A stretch of 64,000 bases of DNA from Symbiodinium sp. CCMP2592 (Eukaryota; Sar; Dinophyceae; Suessiales; Symbiodiniaceae): positions 235,037 to 299,036 of the forward strand of contig CAJNDT010000135.1 of NCBI GenBank assembly GCA_905221615.1, read 5' to 3'. The position numbers were made by a program, and so were the translations under genes. Under the pieces are notes generated by a model. That model worked only from the letters and a program-made list of their open reading frames with translations, was not told the DNA's origin and searched no databases. Below, piece by piece: positions 10,208 to 22,300 of this stretch (position 1 is its first letter; each line of letters starts with the position of its first letter).

Positions 10208-10614
10208 TCACTGGCCGTCTGAGACGACACTCAGAGATTTGTCAGCACACGCATTGAAAAAAGATCATTCATGCACTCGAGCCGACACGGCTCTGGAAGC
10301 TGGCGACATCGCCTTCCGAGACGATTGCTGGAGAAAAGACGTAATAACAATGGCACTTGAGGTGCTCAACCTGCACTGGTCCCACCTCCAGGTCGGAAGC
10401 AGGTTTCCTGTAGTCCCAAGCTTTGACAGTGCCACCTGTCACCCGGGGCTCGAACTCTCAGCCACAGAGCCCTTGCTTGTAAGCAGACCCAATCTTTGAA
10501 ACCAAAACGAAATCTCCTACAGCTTACCACGCCAACCTGCGCCATAGCTGAAGAAGAAACGTTGCCAGGACCTGACAAAAGGCGGCATCTGCAGATGTTG
10601 GTTGCTGTCATAAA
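10208..10614. other. Upstream region of the TIR receptor gene; no gene seen
   Basis: About 400 bases between the receptor start codon and the next repeat array. No TATA-like box, DinoSL relict or conserved ORF was recognised, although transcription of the minus-strand gene must start in or beyond it. Confidence 0.4.
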
Positions 10615-11290
10615 CCCACTAATCCCTAAACCCCTGAACCCCCACACTTTACTAACCACTAGACCGCGAAACTGTCTGCCCTAAACCCCCAAACTTTATT
10701 AGTCCCTGACGCCCTACACTTGACTAACCGCCAAAGCCCTAACTAAATGCAAATCAAACTTTACTAACCCCTAAAGCCCTAGAATTAACTACAACCTTAG
10801 GCCTTAAACTTTACTAACCCCTAAATCACCAGAGCCCTAAAGCCCTAAACTTTACCAAGTAATCCTTCCTCTACAAACACTAATCCCTAAACCACTAAAG
10901 TTGGCTAACCCCTAAACCACTAAACTCACTAAACTCGACCGAAACCCTAAATGCCCTAAACTTTGCTAAACCCGAACGCCGTAAACTTTACTAACGCCTA
11001 CAGCCCTAAACTTTGCTGAACCCTACGACCCTAATTTGTATAAACACTCAAAGCCCTAAACTCCATTGAACCCTGAGCCCCTGGACTTTACTAACCCCTA
11101 AGGTCCTAAACTTTTTTAAACCCTACAGCAAAACTTTTCAGCCTTGAAGCTCTAAACCTTACTGAACCCTAAACCCCGAATCTTTGCTCACCCGACACGC
11201 CCCAAACTTTTGAACCTTAAAGCTCTAAACTTTACGAAACCCCAGAGCCCTTCCCTAAACTTTAGTATCCCCTTAGGGTTTAGGGTTTAG
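10615..11290 (+). repeat. Degenerate CCCTAAACTTTACTAA array
   Basis: Irregular repeats of CCCTAAACTTTACTAACC with variants. This is a telomere-like CCCTAAA core joined to an AT-rich ACTTTACTAA spacer, with spacing near 28-35 bp. At about 11,270 the orientation flips to GGGTTTAGGG. Confidence 0.8.
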
Positions 11291-11394
11291 GGGCCCGAAA
11301 CCACCGATACCTGCGCCGAGGAGACGCGCAGCCAGAAGGGGTCCCAAGGTACTCAGCACGTCGTACCTCTTGGAGCACTTTGGGGGTTTGGGGT

Positions 11395-11530
11395 CAAGGG
11401 ATGTCAAGGGTTTAGGGTTTAAAACTCACAGTGCTTGGGGTTTAGGGTTTGGGGTTGAGGGTTTAGGGCTTAAAGCTTTGTGCTTGGGGTTCAGGGTTTG
11501 GTGTTGAGGGTTCAGGGTTTGAGGTCTTGG
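11395..11530 (+). repeat. TTTAGGG-like array, opposite orientation
   Basis: GGGTTTAGGGTTT, GGGGTTTAGGG and GGGTTCAGGG units, degenerate, in the orientation opposite to 10,615-11,270. Confidence 0.75.
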
Positions 11531-12247
11531 CTTTGGCATGCTTTGGACTTGTCTTCGGAGTTCTTTCGGTAGTGCCAGATTCTTGACCGGATACTCTTCA
11601 GGTTGATGGCACTGTTGGTAGGAAAAGCTGGTCGATGATGGCAGACGGAGCGCTTGCATCATGGTTCTAATACCGAAGCAGGCCACGCTGCTACACCGAA
11701 GAGCAGCAGCGCGATGGTCTGGAAACGCGGCAACGCCAGAGCCCGCCTGGAAAGCCAGAGGAGGCGCAGCTGAGGGTTGCTCTTCCAGGCTTTGACGTCC
11801 AGTCTGTGCCCAGCGTAGCAGGAATGACACCTCTGAGGCTCCGGCGATGCAGTGATGGCAATGCACAAGTTGACGACTCGGTGGTCGATGTTTAGTACTG
11901 CGCTTCGAAACGTCTGCAGGCCCTCCCCAGGCATTCTTAGGAGCCAGACCGTTCTGCACAGGCCAGGCCCATGACAAAGGGAGGAGGAAGGCCACCAAGG
12001 TGCCGGCCACTGCCAGGCCTGGAGGAGAACAAGAGCTCAAAGCCTCGGAGCCTCGGGAGTCTGGGTGCCCGGTGCCCGACCTGTTGCCAGGATGCCCACC
12101 GACTTCTCCTGGCAAGCAGGGCTACGAGAAGCGGTGCGGGTGCAGGCGGAGCTTCTCTTCGCCTCCACGCTCCAACTCTCCAGCGCTGCCTTGACCTCGC
12201 CCTTTGGGCACAGTGGGATGTGGGATGTGCAGGGAAGCCAGGAGGAT

Positions 12248-15056
12248 TCAGGAGCAGAGGGGGGCGGGGGGCAAGCGAGGACGCAGCAAGGCCCCCATTT
12301 TAAACGATGCGCAAGCGAGGGATTTGTAGCGGTCGGCTGGTCTCAGGCAATCGTCTTTGGATCCGGACAGGTATGCATTCCTGCGAGGGTCACCACTTAA
12401 GAAGTCGCCAATGCCATGCCGCCTGACATGCAATGGCCACATGTGGCCTCTGTCCAATGCCGAGATCTTGGCCATCTCTTCCGCTGACAGGGTGCCCTTC
12501 GACCTTACCAGCAGGCAGCGCACGGCCTTGAGGGCGTGGGAAGTGGTGGGAGGCGGCAGGTTGACTAAAGCCAAGCCACACGGACAGGTTTTCGAGCATT
12601 CGCTTCTCGTTGGCAGACTTCGGAATGACAATGATGTCTCTCTGCAGCAACCACGATAGCACCTGAAACGTTGGAGAGAGTTCGATGGCTCACAGTTGTG
12701 TCAAACACTGTCCTGAACTCACCAGACGCTAGACGGTACAGTGACGAATGAAGCTTCCGATTGTACATTCCTTGCGCCGAGCTTCCACCTGGCCCGGTCC
12801 TGGAACGAGGGGCTTCTACGCTGCACAGGAAGACAAACAGCCCAACAAGAACCCTCAGCCGGAACCGGTCCTATGCTGTTGTCCGCTGCGATCTGCAGAA
12901 TCACGGGATCCTGACAGTTTCAATCTGAGTAGCACGACTCAAGCCTAGTCACGCATGCAACACGCCCGCAGGGGCCTCCAGCAGGTTCAAGTGCCCGGCG
13001 GCCAGAGGAGAGTATGCTGTAACCTGGCAAGGTTTGAGGGCACCGGGTCTTCGGAGCCGCAGGACCCACGTATGTATACTTGTGCAAAACGCCACTGACA
13101 AGCCTGAATGCCATTGCCCTGGCAGTATTCGACGAGTTCCACTTGGGCCTCGTCAGTGTCAGCGCGAAGCTTGCTGGCACAACCGCATCCGGCAGTCCAG
13201 AGAGCGAGCTCGGCATTCGACGAGATAGGGATGGACCTCGATCTGATTCATCATGGGCATCACCTGCTTAAAGGCTCATGGGACTTGGTAAGTAGGTTCT
13301 ATTTCGGGCTTATAAGTCCCCTAAGTGGGGGGTTATCCTAACTATAACCTACTTCTAACCTTACTAAGTCCCATGTGCCGTCGTACGTGGAGCTGCTCAG
13401 GGGCTCTGTTTTGGGAAATCCGGGAACCCGGCCTTGCAGCAGGGGAGCAGCTCTGCCAGGTGCTCCTTCCTTGCGCAGAAGGCTGCGGCTGCGGGCTTTA
13501 GGAACTTCAGGAACTTTAGGGGCTTTCGGGTTTAGGGTCTAGGAAAAAACGCCGAAGCCAAGTCGCGTGAAGTTGGACACCTGGGCAGATCTCTTCATTC
13601 GGACAAATAAAGCTCCCGCTGTAGCATAAGGTGGCGGGGCACAGACGTCACCGGTACGCCGACATGCAAGGTCAACATCATTGCAGCACTTCATATAGTA
13701 CTGTACACCTCAAAGCCCTATCCTAATCCTAATCATTCCCGCAAAAATCTTTTGCACTGCTAGGGAACGCCAATCGCCCTCGCCAGCTTTCTCTCGTGGA
13801 TGCCCTCTAGAGCCGACCACATCTCCTGTCCGCGTGCTTCGAGTCGACTAGCTCCGGGCTCAAAGGTTTCGAGTCTGAAGGCCAGGGAGACTCCTTCCGC
13901 TTCGCCCTCATGAGTTCCCGGCTGGGCATGGGCGGCACTTCGTCCTGCAGAGAAGGTTCTTCTCTCTGTTTGGGTCCTCCCCAGTTGAAGGCTCCTTGGG
14001 AACTCTGTCTTCGGGGAGCACCGCGAGCCCGGGCCAGTGAATCAGCAGCAGATCCACGAATCCCATGCCCAAGTCGTAGAGGCTTTGGTGGAACTCCTGC
14101 AGCACGCCCTGGTAGGCGTTCAGCTCGGGGTTGTACCTCTGCTGCGCGATTCCCGACGACAGCCTTTAACTTCTAAAGCGCTCTTGAGGTGACTTCGGCA
14201 AAGACCATGTAGTGACGGCGGCGAGCAACATGACTCCACACTTCGAAGTTCTCTGCTCAAGCCGTTGGCGGCAAACTTGACATTCGCCCACTGTCAAACG
14301 ACGGGTCGTCAAGAGTTTTGGGTTGTGGGCTTCGGTGTTGTGAGCCTCCCTCTGATACAACCTTGCTTTCGAGGTGCATGTACTGCGTCTTTGCATTCGG
14401 GTAGTCGGCTGTGGGCATGTGGGCAACTTTCGTCGTCAGAAAGACCTTCGAGCACCCTACGAACATTACAGTTTCCCGTGAGGCTTTCTCGCCCTGGCGT
14501 TGCCCCAATCTTTGCGTTCCAGAAAGCCGACTCTCGTGCCAGCTTGCCCTGGGCGAAGAAGTCGGCGAGAACGCCGCCTACCTGCCGCTCATTGCCGTAC
14601 ATCACCTGGGATCGGAAGGGAAGGTTGAGCTTGCGCTCGGCGGCAAAGGAATCCGTGCGTGCGTGGCGGATAGGTACTGATAAAACTTATGATAATATCT
14701 TTCCACGCAAACAGAGCAAGATCCCGATACTGTCGTCTAGCATGCTATCCACTTGGCATAGCTCCAAGGGGCTGCAGAATCGACGTGTCGGTAACCCAGC
14801 CGCAGTGCCGTCCGTAGGGCGTGGCAGGTGAGCTCCGGACGTCGGATGCCGTCCTGGAAGTAGGCAGTGCCGTATCCGACCATGGGCACCTGAACACCTG
14901 GGCAAGGGCGACATCAACGGCGAAGCGCCAGAACAAGCATCCGTGAGGCTTCCCAAGCTGGGCACCGTTGGCCAGCTGGATGCTGGGGCAAGCCATGTTC
15001 TGGATGCACCTCGCAGAACACGCTGCAACTGTCTCGGCTGGCAGCTTGAGTTGCAT
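12248..15056 (-). CDS. Aldo/keto reductase, multi-exon
   Basis: An NADPH-dependent aldo/keto reductase spread over at least twelve small exons. Boundaries confirmed by frame: 14964-15056, 14773-14889 (VPMVGYGTAY to GYRHVDSA), 14528-14605 (VMYGNERQVGG), an exon starting 14445 (VFLTTKV), about 14030-14110 (DLLLIHWPG), 13769-13825 (MWSALEGIHERKLARAIG), 13559-13580 (VSNFTRL), 13433-13482, 13222-13263 (MNQIEVHPYL), 13104-13148 (ELVEYCQGNGIQ) and one from 13023 (AYSPLAAG). Further exons near 12.9 and 12.4-12.7 kb carry DPVILQIA, WLLQRDIIVIPKSANEKR and LSAEEMAKISALD. The catalytic tetrad Asp, Tyr, Lys, His is present, in HVDSA, MYGNE, LTTKV and LIHWP. The junctions after exons 4 and 5 and the 3' end are unresolved. 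Most introns have GC donors. Confidence 0.88.
13277..13375. mobile_element. MITE-like inverted repeat inside an aldo/keto reductase intron
   Basis: The left arm CATGGGACTTGGTAAG and the right arm, whose complement reads CATGGGACTTAGTAAG, are inverted copies. A second pair, TAGGTTCTA / TATAACCTA, lies inside. The 99-bp element lies within the intron 13264-13432. No clear target-site duplication was seen. It is unrelated in sequence to the element at 5595-5707. Confidence 0.6.
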
Positions 15057-16130
15057 TTGTCTGGAAACAGCGAGAAAAAGAAGAGAGAGGGAGCGACAAG
15101 GGCAGAGGAACAAATTGACGGAGGCAGCTTCAGTGAGGGAGCGAACGCCGGACCTGTCGACTCGGCTTCGGGGGCCACCAGTGTCAGTGAAGCGAAGCAG
15201 CACGGATCGCAACTCACCTGCAGTGGGAGACATCGCCTAGCCTGACCACAACAACTTGCAGTGCATCAAAGGCGGCCGCCTGTCTTGAAAAAGCTCTTCA
15301 TGGAGTCCTCGCCAATTTCTAGGGCAACGTTAAAGACGGCCATGAGGAAGGCCTCGGGTCCCCGCAGCCTCTCAACAGTCAACCCTGGACCCTGCCCTCA
15401 ACAGCCCTCAGACTCCTCAAGGCTCCCGAAAGATCCCCCAAGTAAAACTCTACAGCTCTGGGGCCGAGTGCGTGCCCACAACGATCTCCTTCTCCCGCCG
15501 TGCCCGCAGCCAGAGCATGAAGTCGTGAGCCCTTGAGATTGACAGGGAAACATCTACGGAGCCCTATGATTGGCTTGGCTACTCATCCTCCCTCTTGTTA
15601 TGAGCTGTCGAGGCTTCGGGTGTGTCTGTGGGAGCTCTACAGCAGTGAGGCTCTACGAATCTTGGCCGGTTCGCCGTCGCATATGGAGGACAAGAGAAAA
15701 CCTAAGTGGCGACTGCTGATCATGGTACAGTATGTTCATGACCTGCGACAGTAAACAGGCAAGCCCGCCTGTGCGCCATTTCGTAGTACGTCTCCCGGCG
15801 CTTAGATGAGGTTGGATCCTCACAACAGCGCGCACAGTCCTACTAGGTCCTACTAGAGCCGAACGGCTATCAACAGGTTCCACAACAAACTCAAGTTAGT
15901 TGAGTCTACTAGGAAAACTGGGGTGCTTGTCGATTCATTGGCTCATTTTGCGCAGCTTGCGTCTTGTAAGCGTGCAGGGCTTCCTGGCAACATATAATCC
16001 GAGCTTTTGATTAACAAAATCCTCCACATTTAAAGAATTTTTTTCGGCTGCGGAGTGGCTCCGGCTTTGTGTTTCCATTACGTGGGGATTTCGTCTGGAG
16101 AATATTCCTCACGTTTTAGTTTTTCCGTTA
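15057..16130. other. No recognisable gene
   Basis: Short ORFs only, with no family motif. It separates the aldo/keto reductase from the histidine-phosphatase gene and may hold their promoter or 3' sequences. Confidence 0.4.
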
Positions 16131-16133
16131 CGT

Positions 16134-16335
16134 GGAGGTTTTCTCCATGCATCCAGCCTTTTTGAATGGCTTTCTCATAGAGATTCAATACATTGCTATG
16201 GTTTTTAATAGAGCCCAAAGAGCCCCAGTGGAGGATTTCTCCATGCATCCAGCCTTTTTGAATGGCTTTCTAGTAGAGATTCATAGAGATCCAATACATT
16301 GCTATGGTTTTTAATAGAGCCCAAAGAGCCCCAGC
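16134..16335 (+). repeat. Tandem duplication, about 96 and 106 bp
   Basis: The block from GGAGG...TCTCCATGCATCCAGCC to AAAGAGCCCCAG occurs twice head to tail (16134-16229 and 16230-16335). The second copy differs mainly by about ten extra bases near TTCATAGAGA. Likely a local duplication of non-coding DNA. Confidence 0.85.
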
Positions 16336-16799
16336 AACCCAGGGATGATTTGCCATTAATGCGAAACCCGGAAATTCAATTCTGAAACCTTTTTTTTTGG
16401 GGGGTCCCCCCCACTATTCCGAAGCTCGGATTAATACAACCGTGAGCTTCAGCTAAGGCGGCTAAGGATCCTCTTCGTGCTTTATGCACGAAGTGTCTAC
16501 ACCAGGGAAGGTCTCGGCGTAGTCGGATCTGTTGGACCGTCGGTCGCAGACATTCACGCCACACTGCTCTCGACCTAATTAGATGGCTAACCCACAGGCC
16601 ATCAGCTCAAGCAGTCTGCTCTGTTCCAACTGGGGCAACTGAGACGTGCACATCCTCCGTGAGCTATCACGGCAGTGCCGCGAGCGATTGCGTCTCGGAA
16701 ACCGACCAAGATGGTCTGAGTCCTGAGACGCTCCCAGATGATCTGAGCAGGAAGTGACGAGCCGGGATCATGCAGACAGTAGTAGCTAGGGAGATGACG

Positions 16800-17597
16800 C
16801 TCTCTTCAGCGGCGACACGACCAGGAGCTCTGGGTTCAGCAGCTTTGCGAGGGGCCACAAAGCCTGGAGGGCTCTTCAGCACCGCTCTTGTGGAGGAACT
16901 CAGCTTACGATACCCCAAGTAGGAACGCCTATTCCATTTTTTACTGTACATCCCCATCATGCCTGCGATCCGAAACCAGAAATCATTAACAAGACGACAC
17001 AACAGCGAGGACCTTGGCATCAGCGATGCCAAGGCAGGTGAGCGGCGGATCTTTGATCGCCTCCTGGACACATGCAACAAAGCCCGACAAAAGTGCCTGA
17101 GTGGCCAGGATCGATGTTCACAGGCCTGCAAGTAGGGATTGAAGGCATCTTTGTGCGCTTTCTCGTAGTCTCCCGAATCTGTGAAGCTTGCACCAAGCTG
17201 CCGCGAGACTTCGGCGAGCAAGTTGTGGTAGCCCTCGCGTCTTGAAGCACAGTGGGCCCACCGAACCGAAGAAAACGGAAGGAAACGCGAAACGAACAGC
17301 CTGGCCATGGCGCACCCAGTGAATGAGCTTTGCATCCTGCCAACACAACGACAAGTCCACAAGTCCATGGCCGCAAACACTGTCCGGCGCCGGGGCCATG
17401 TCGGGCCTCCGGCACGGGCATCCCAGGCTCCCAGCGCTGCGCCGAGACACGGACGCCGGGCGGCTCGAAGCGCTTCGCCGCCTCCTGCAGCCCGGCTCCA
17501 CCGAAGCACCGCAAGAGTTGGGGGGCCCAAACCATCCCGCCTCCGCCAGCGCAAGGTGCTCGGCGTGGCAGGCCGCGCGGAGCGCTTCCGAGGCCAT
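16800..17597 (-). CDS. Histidine phosphatase (phosphoglycerate mutase-like), partial multi-exon gene
   Basis: One exon ends at 17301 with IHWVRHGQ, whose RHG holds the catalytic histidine of the superfamily. The next, 17126-17233, is exactly 36 codons (GYHNLLAEVSRQ to NPYLQ), joined through a GC-AG intron. Further exons carry DPPLTCLGIADAK (about 17,010-17,052) and LLNPELLVVSPLKRA (about 16,800-16,850), both standard motifs of the family. The junction before DPPLT is off by one base in my model, so an unseen micro-exon, an unusual splice site or decay is possible. ATG at 17597 is a candidate start (MASEALRAA). The C-terminal exons were not found. Confidence 0.7.
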
Positions 17598-18423
17598 GGC
17601 TGCTCTAAAGGATCGGGTCAGGGGCCTGCGACTTTGGCGGGCCCCAACACTTGCTTACTTCAGCTTGCTTCGCAGTCCAAGCTGCTTGGGACCCAAGATG
17701 AAACCCCCTGAAGCTTTGACCGACAACACCGCGCTGACGTGGGCGCAGCACAGCGAGGCTATCAGGCTGTCATTCTGCTAATCCTACCTTTGGTTAGGAC
17801 CATCCTTCCATTCCCTACGATGAACCAAAGGCCACTGATCCCTGCCCTAATCACCTAGCCGTCGTCTTGGCCTTGGTGGCCAGGAAGGCGAAGGCTCCGT
17901 TGGAGACCAAGGTTCCTGGCAGGAAAACCCTCCCATAGTCCCTGCTTTAACCTCAAGACTCTACAGACGGGCCGATTGCCTTCTTTACGGCGCTTAAGGA
18001 GCCACGCGTCGCAGAAGTCGGGAAGCCGGAATCCAAAGGCCACCTTCGATTGAAAACCTCCCGGAGAAACCCCAAACCCGACGGCCCGTTCCCTCTCGTT
18101 TCACCTGGGCCCCAGGCCGAGCATCAGAGCCTGGGACACGGAGCCGGAGCCTTGACCCTGCCGACAGAGGCAACGCTCGGAGAGTCGTGACGCTATCACG
18201 GACCCTGCTCAAACCGCAGACAACCGCAGACACCACAACGTGCATCCAGAAGAACCAGTCACCCAGAACAGACCTGGCAACAGACAAGAAGCGGCAGGCT
18301 GCCTGCAGCGACAGGAGAGCCAGAGAACCCGCCAGCAAGACACCTGGTGAGGACACGGCCCGGGCCCGCCAGTATCGGGAACTCTGGTGACAGCTGGGGA
18401 CGACATGTAACAATCAGGAGCCC

Positions 18424-19086
18424 TTGCCATGTGAAGTTCATGGATCAGGCTTTGGACTTGTGATGGTTGGGTTCTGTCGGAGGAGAAGATATGCTTTAGC
18501 TCCAGGACGCGGGGGGGGTTGGCGGCCCCTTCATTTCAAGGTGGATTCGGGGCATCAACGGTTCAGAGCCGCGAAGCACTCAAGGCATGACGTAGTCTCA
18601 GGGAAGGCCGTGGCTGAAATCGGCTTCCTTCTTCAAGATCGCAAAAATGATGGTTCTGCTCTGCACCTGTATGCAGATGTGCCCTGTGAGGCGAGTTCAC
18701 TATCGAGATTTGTACAGTGGACCCAGCATCTCTTCACACTGGGTCAAGCTACGATAACAGATCTCCGCAGCGCGGCAATGCACAGACGTCAAGCGGCTTC
18801 GCCGCTGTCAGGCTGTAAGCCCAAGCGGCTTAAGTCTGGAAGAGTGGCTTCGCTTTGCTGCACGCATGAACGACATCACGTGGCTACTGCTTCTAATTTC
18901 ATTCTGACGGCAAGACATGTCATACATTTTGAGTCACTAGCACCTCGCCCAACAGCCTTTCAATATCACCAGGTTGCCCTTCTCGTAGGAACAAAGCACC
19001 TTTCCCGATCTGCCTTTCCTCTGAAAGACTGGGTCACGGAGACTTGTCCCTGGCTGTCACGCCTGAAAGGTCAGCTCTTTGCCTGA
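18424..19086 (+). other. Open frame of 220 codons, doubtful
   Basis: The longest plus-strand frame in a stretch where all recognised genes are on the minus strand. It has no recognisable domain, signal or repeat, and its composition looks like translated non-coding DNA. Listed only so that the interval 17.6-19.4 kb is accounted for. Confidence 0.15.
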
Positions 19087-19394
19087 GCAGTCCGAGTCAC
19101 TTAGGGCCTCGCCACCCAAGACCTGGAGAAAAGGGTCGAGGGTTTTGGTTTAGGGGGGTGCCCATAGTTGCGGGGTTCTAAATTCGGATCGGCTGCCGAG
19201 GGTTTCGGATCAGAGTGGGATAGTTTCGGAACGCGGGCGTGTCAGTTTCGTGGGGCGAGTTGAGCAGTTTCAGTCCGATTCTTGCAGGCCGGGTCCGAAA
19301 ACTCACCATGGCGTACCATGTCCCCGTCCGAAACTGTCCCGAACCCTGTTCCGAAACTCCCCCCCAAAACTCAGCACCGAAACTACTTCCTGGT

Positions 19395-22300
19395 TTAGTT
19401 TAAGGGGTGAGGCTTTATGCAGGGTTTTACGATGGATTCCCCACACTTGTTCGCAGCCTTTGCCACTGCATCGACCCAGCTGTCGCCGGCGTTGTTGCGC
19501 TTCTTGTGCAGGCACCAGACGGGATACTGCTGCCAGCTTGTCTCTTCAGATTTTTGGGTGGTTGCTATCCTTGGTTGGAACTCCAACAGCCTCTCCAACA
19601 TCCGTGATACAGAACACGGCAAGAGTTCAAGGCCATGTCAACTAACTTTGCTTGTGGCTCTGCTTCTTGCCGAGCTCATAGATACCGAAGTCCATCTGAT
19701 GGTCCTTGGTACCCTTGAAGTACGAGACCTGGAACTCGAAAACGGAGACGCCTGGAGACATGCACAAATCTTGCGAATGTGGCAGAGGCGGAGACCCGGC
19801 CACAGAGGGTGCAGGGCGCCTGTGAGGTTGGCACCGGCCCCGCCGCAACTGCTGGAGCCAACCCACGAGGCAATTTTCCCGTAGTCGGACTGGAAATCGC
19901 TAATCGGGTTCTTCTTCTCTGACTGGTACCAGGCCTTGTTGAAACATGAGCGATGCCAGACTTCTAGCAATCGTATCGCACTCACAAAGTATCTGCATTT
20001 CTGCTTCAATCGGTCACACGCAACCACTAAGCCCTGCCTTGTACTCGCCAGCCCAGACCGGCATCCCCGAAAGTGGCGAGCTTTTTAACGGCTGCAGCAC
20101 CTGCTCGCAGATGGTATCCTTAGATCCAGTGGCACATGCATGCAAACAGCCAGGGTTGGCAGTCGGCTCTTGCGCCGGGGCTCGGTGATGTCTTGCGTGT
20201 TAAAGCCCAGCAGGAAACGGTGCTGCAATGCGGCCCGCAGGTCATGGTGAGGAGCGTAGTCGTACAGGCTTGGCGAGAGCATTCCCTGCAGGGACCGACC
20301 TAGACATCCCAACGAGAACCACTTGCACCCATAACTATACCGCAATCATCACCAGGATCGACCACTTCCCCAAGCCCTGCCACCACGAAGTCGTACATAA
20401 AGCCCAGAGAAGCGAGCGTCCCGACCTGCACCTTTCAAGGCGAGTTTGAGCACTTTGAAGAGCCCACCGAGTTGATTCCGACACATCGTGACACCCTGAC
20501 ATGGACTCTGCAAACCCCACAGGCCTCTCCAGCTTTGTTGCCTGAGCAGATTGCGCAATCGGTCGGACTGTTGCAGCGTCGACCCACACCTCTGGAAAGC
20601 CTCTTAGCACTCTTAGAGCAGCCAGGACAGCAAAAGGGGCTACAGTAATTTCTCTCAAGATTTCGTGACATCGGATCCGCAGAAGCAAAGACACACAGCC
20701 CCACCGCCCAACCTGCAACGTTGGACTTGCAGGTCGGGCAGGTGGCGAACGAGTGGACCTCAGTGAGTTTTCCTCCCGCTAAGGATCGGAGCCCTCTGGA
20801 ACAAGAGCTACCGAACACAGCACCGACACGCATCCACCCACTACTGGTAGGGTACCCCAAAATCGAATGAATTGCACCCAGAGGACGACAGTGAAGGGCG
20901 GAAAGCGCCCATGGAGGCGCATGTCCTCCGGAAACTTCCAGGATGATGAAGCTTGGAAGCGTTACAGACGGTTCAAAGCTTGGGGGCGCAGGGTTCTGCG
21001 AGAAGGAAAGGTGCGATGGAAGTGTCCTTTCCCAGCTTTTCCCACCCTCGAAACTCCCGGCCTCTTCGGCAGCCAAAGCGCCGTCGATCGCAGAGAGGAG
21101 GGCTTTGGCGTAATACCTGGGCTCTGTGAAGCTTCGGGGTTTCGGGTACCCAAGGCACATTTATTTACTTCCGTCCTCCTCGGAAAGAAAGGTCGCACTC
21201 CATTCACTGATCTTGGAAAAGTCTCGCAACCGTTCTCAACTGAAGGCTCCAGGGACGGTACAAGTGGCTCCGCGGTTCGAAGCTGCGAGGCAGTGGACAC
21301 ACAATATAGTACCAACATATTCTGAAAGTGCTTGCAAAGGACCCGGCACTCCTGCTACCCAATCCTGTCCCGGAACTTCTCTCATGTTGTGCCTTTTGCT
21401 TCAGGTGAAAAGCTTTCGCCAAAGTGCCCTTCGCTCAAGGCCTCCTTGGCAATGGTCCCGTCGTACGTGATTTTCAACTCCGGCTCGTTGATCAGGATCA
21501 CTGCCTCAGGGATTGAGCTCCTTCACTAGTCGACGCCTGGGAGTCACAGTCCTAAAACGACAACATGCCGCCCGCTGCTGGCCTTGATGCTCGGATGGTA
21601 GTACATGAGACCATCGGGGCCTTTCTCTGCAAATCCATTCTGGAGCATGGCGGAATACTGCGACCTGTTGGCACGGCTGCTGCTCGCTCGACTGCGAACT
21701 CAGCTTGCGCAAGGGGCCTTATTTCGCTGAAGCAATTGTATGGCAATCCTGCTGCACATCTGCCGGTTGCATCCTGGCAGATGTGGTGTCACCAGCGCGA
21801 CCAAGGCAAACCGCTCAGCGCAAGCCGCGTCCTGCGTGTATGGGTAGTCTGAGATCGCCTTCACAAGACAAGCGCCCCAAGGCGGACTCTGTGAACTGAA
21901 AGTTACATGGGAATCCTAAGCTGAGGAGCCACCACCACGCTGATGCCCAGCTCATAGGCTCGGTTCAGGAAGTGCTTGTGATTCAGGCGGGGATCGTTGC
22001 CATAGAGTCGCAAGGTGTCTATGTTCCTTGGCTACGGACACGATGGCAGCTTCTGGGAGCATTCCAAGAGTTGGCACAGACTTGAAAAGCAGGACACTGG
22101 CGAGGCACATGGCGCGAATCGCGCTCAAATCATCCCGCCCTGGGGTGCCCCAGAGTGGCTGGGCCCACTGAGCCATGTAATCGTCTGTAGGAAGATTCGT
22201 GATGGTCTTGGCAGGAGTTGGTGCATAGCACCTGGGAACTGCGGACGCCACAGATCCAACATGGATCCCAGCCATCATTGCTTCAACGACCACAATCCCC

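Noticed and set aside
13277..13375. Same family as the introner at 5595-5707
   Set aside because: Terminal sequences and core differ; only the general inverted-repeat form is shared.
18424..19086. 220-codon plus-strand ORF as a real gene
   Set aside because: No family feature, wrong strand for the cluster, and chance ORFs of this size are expected in GC-rich DNA. Kept only as a low-confidence entry.
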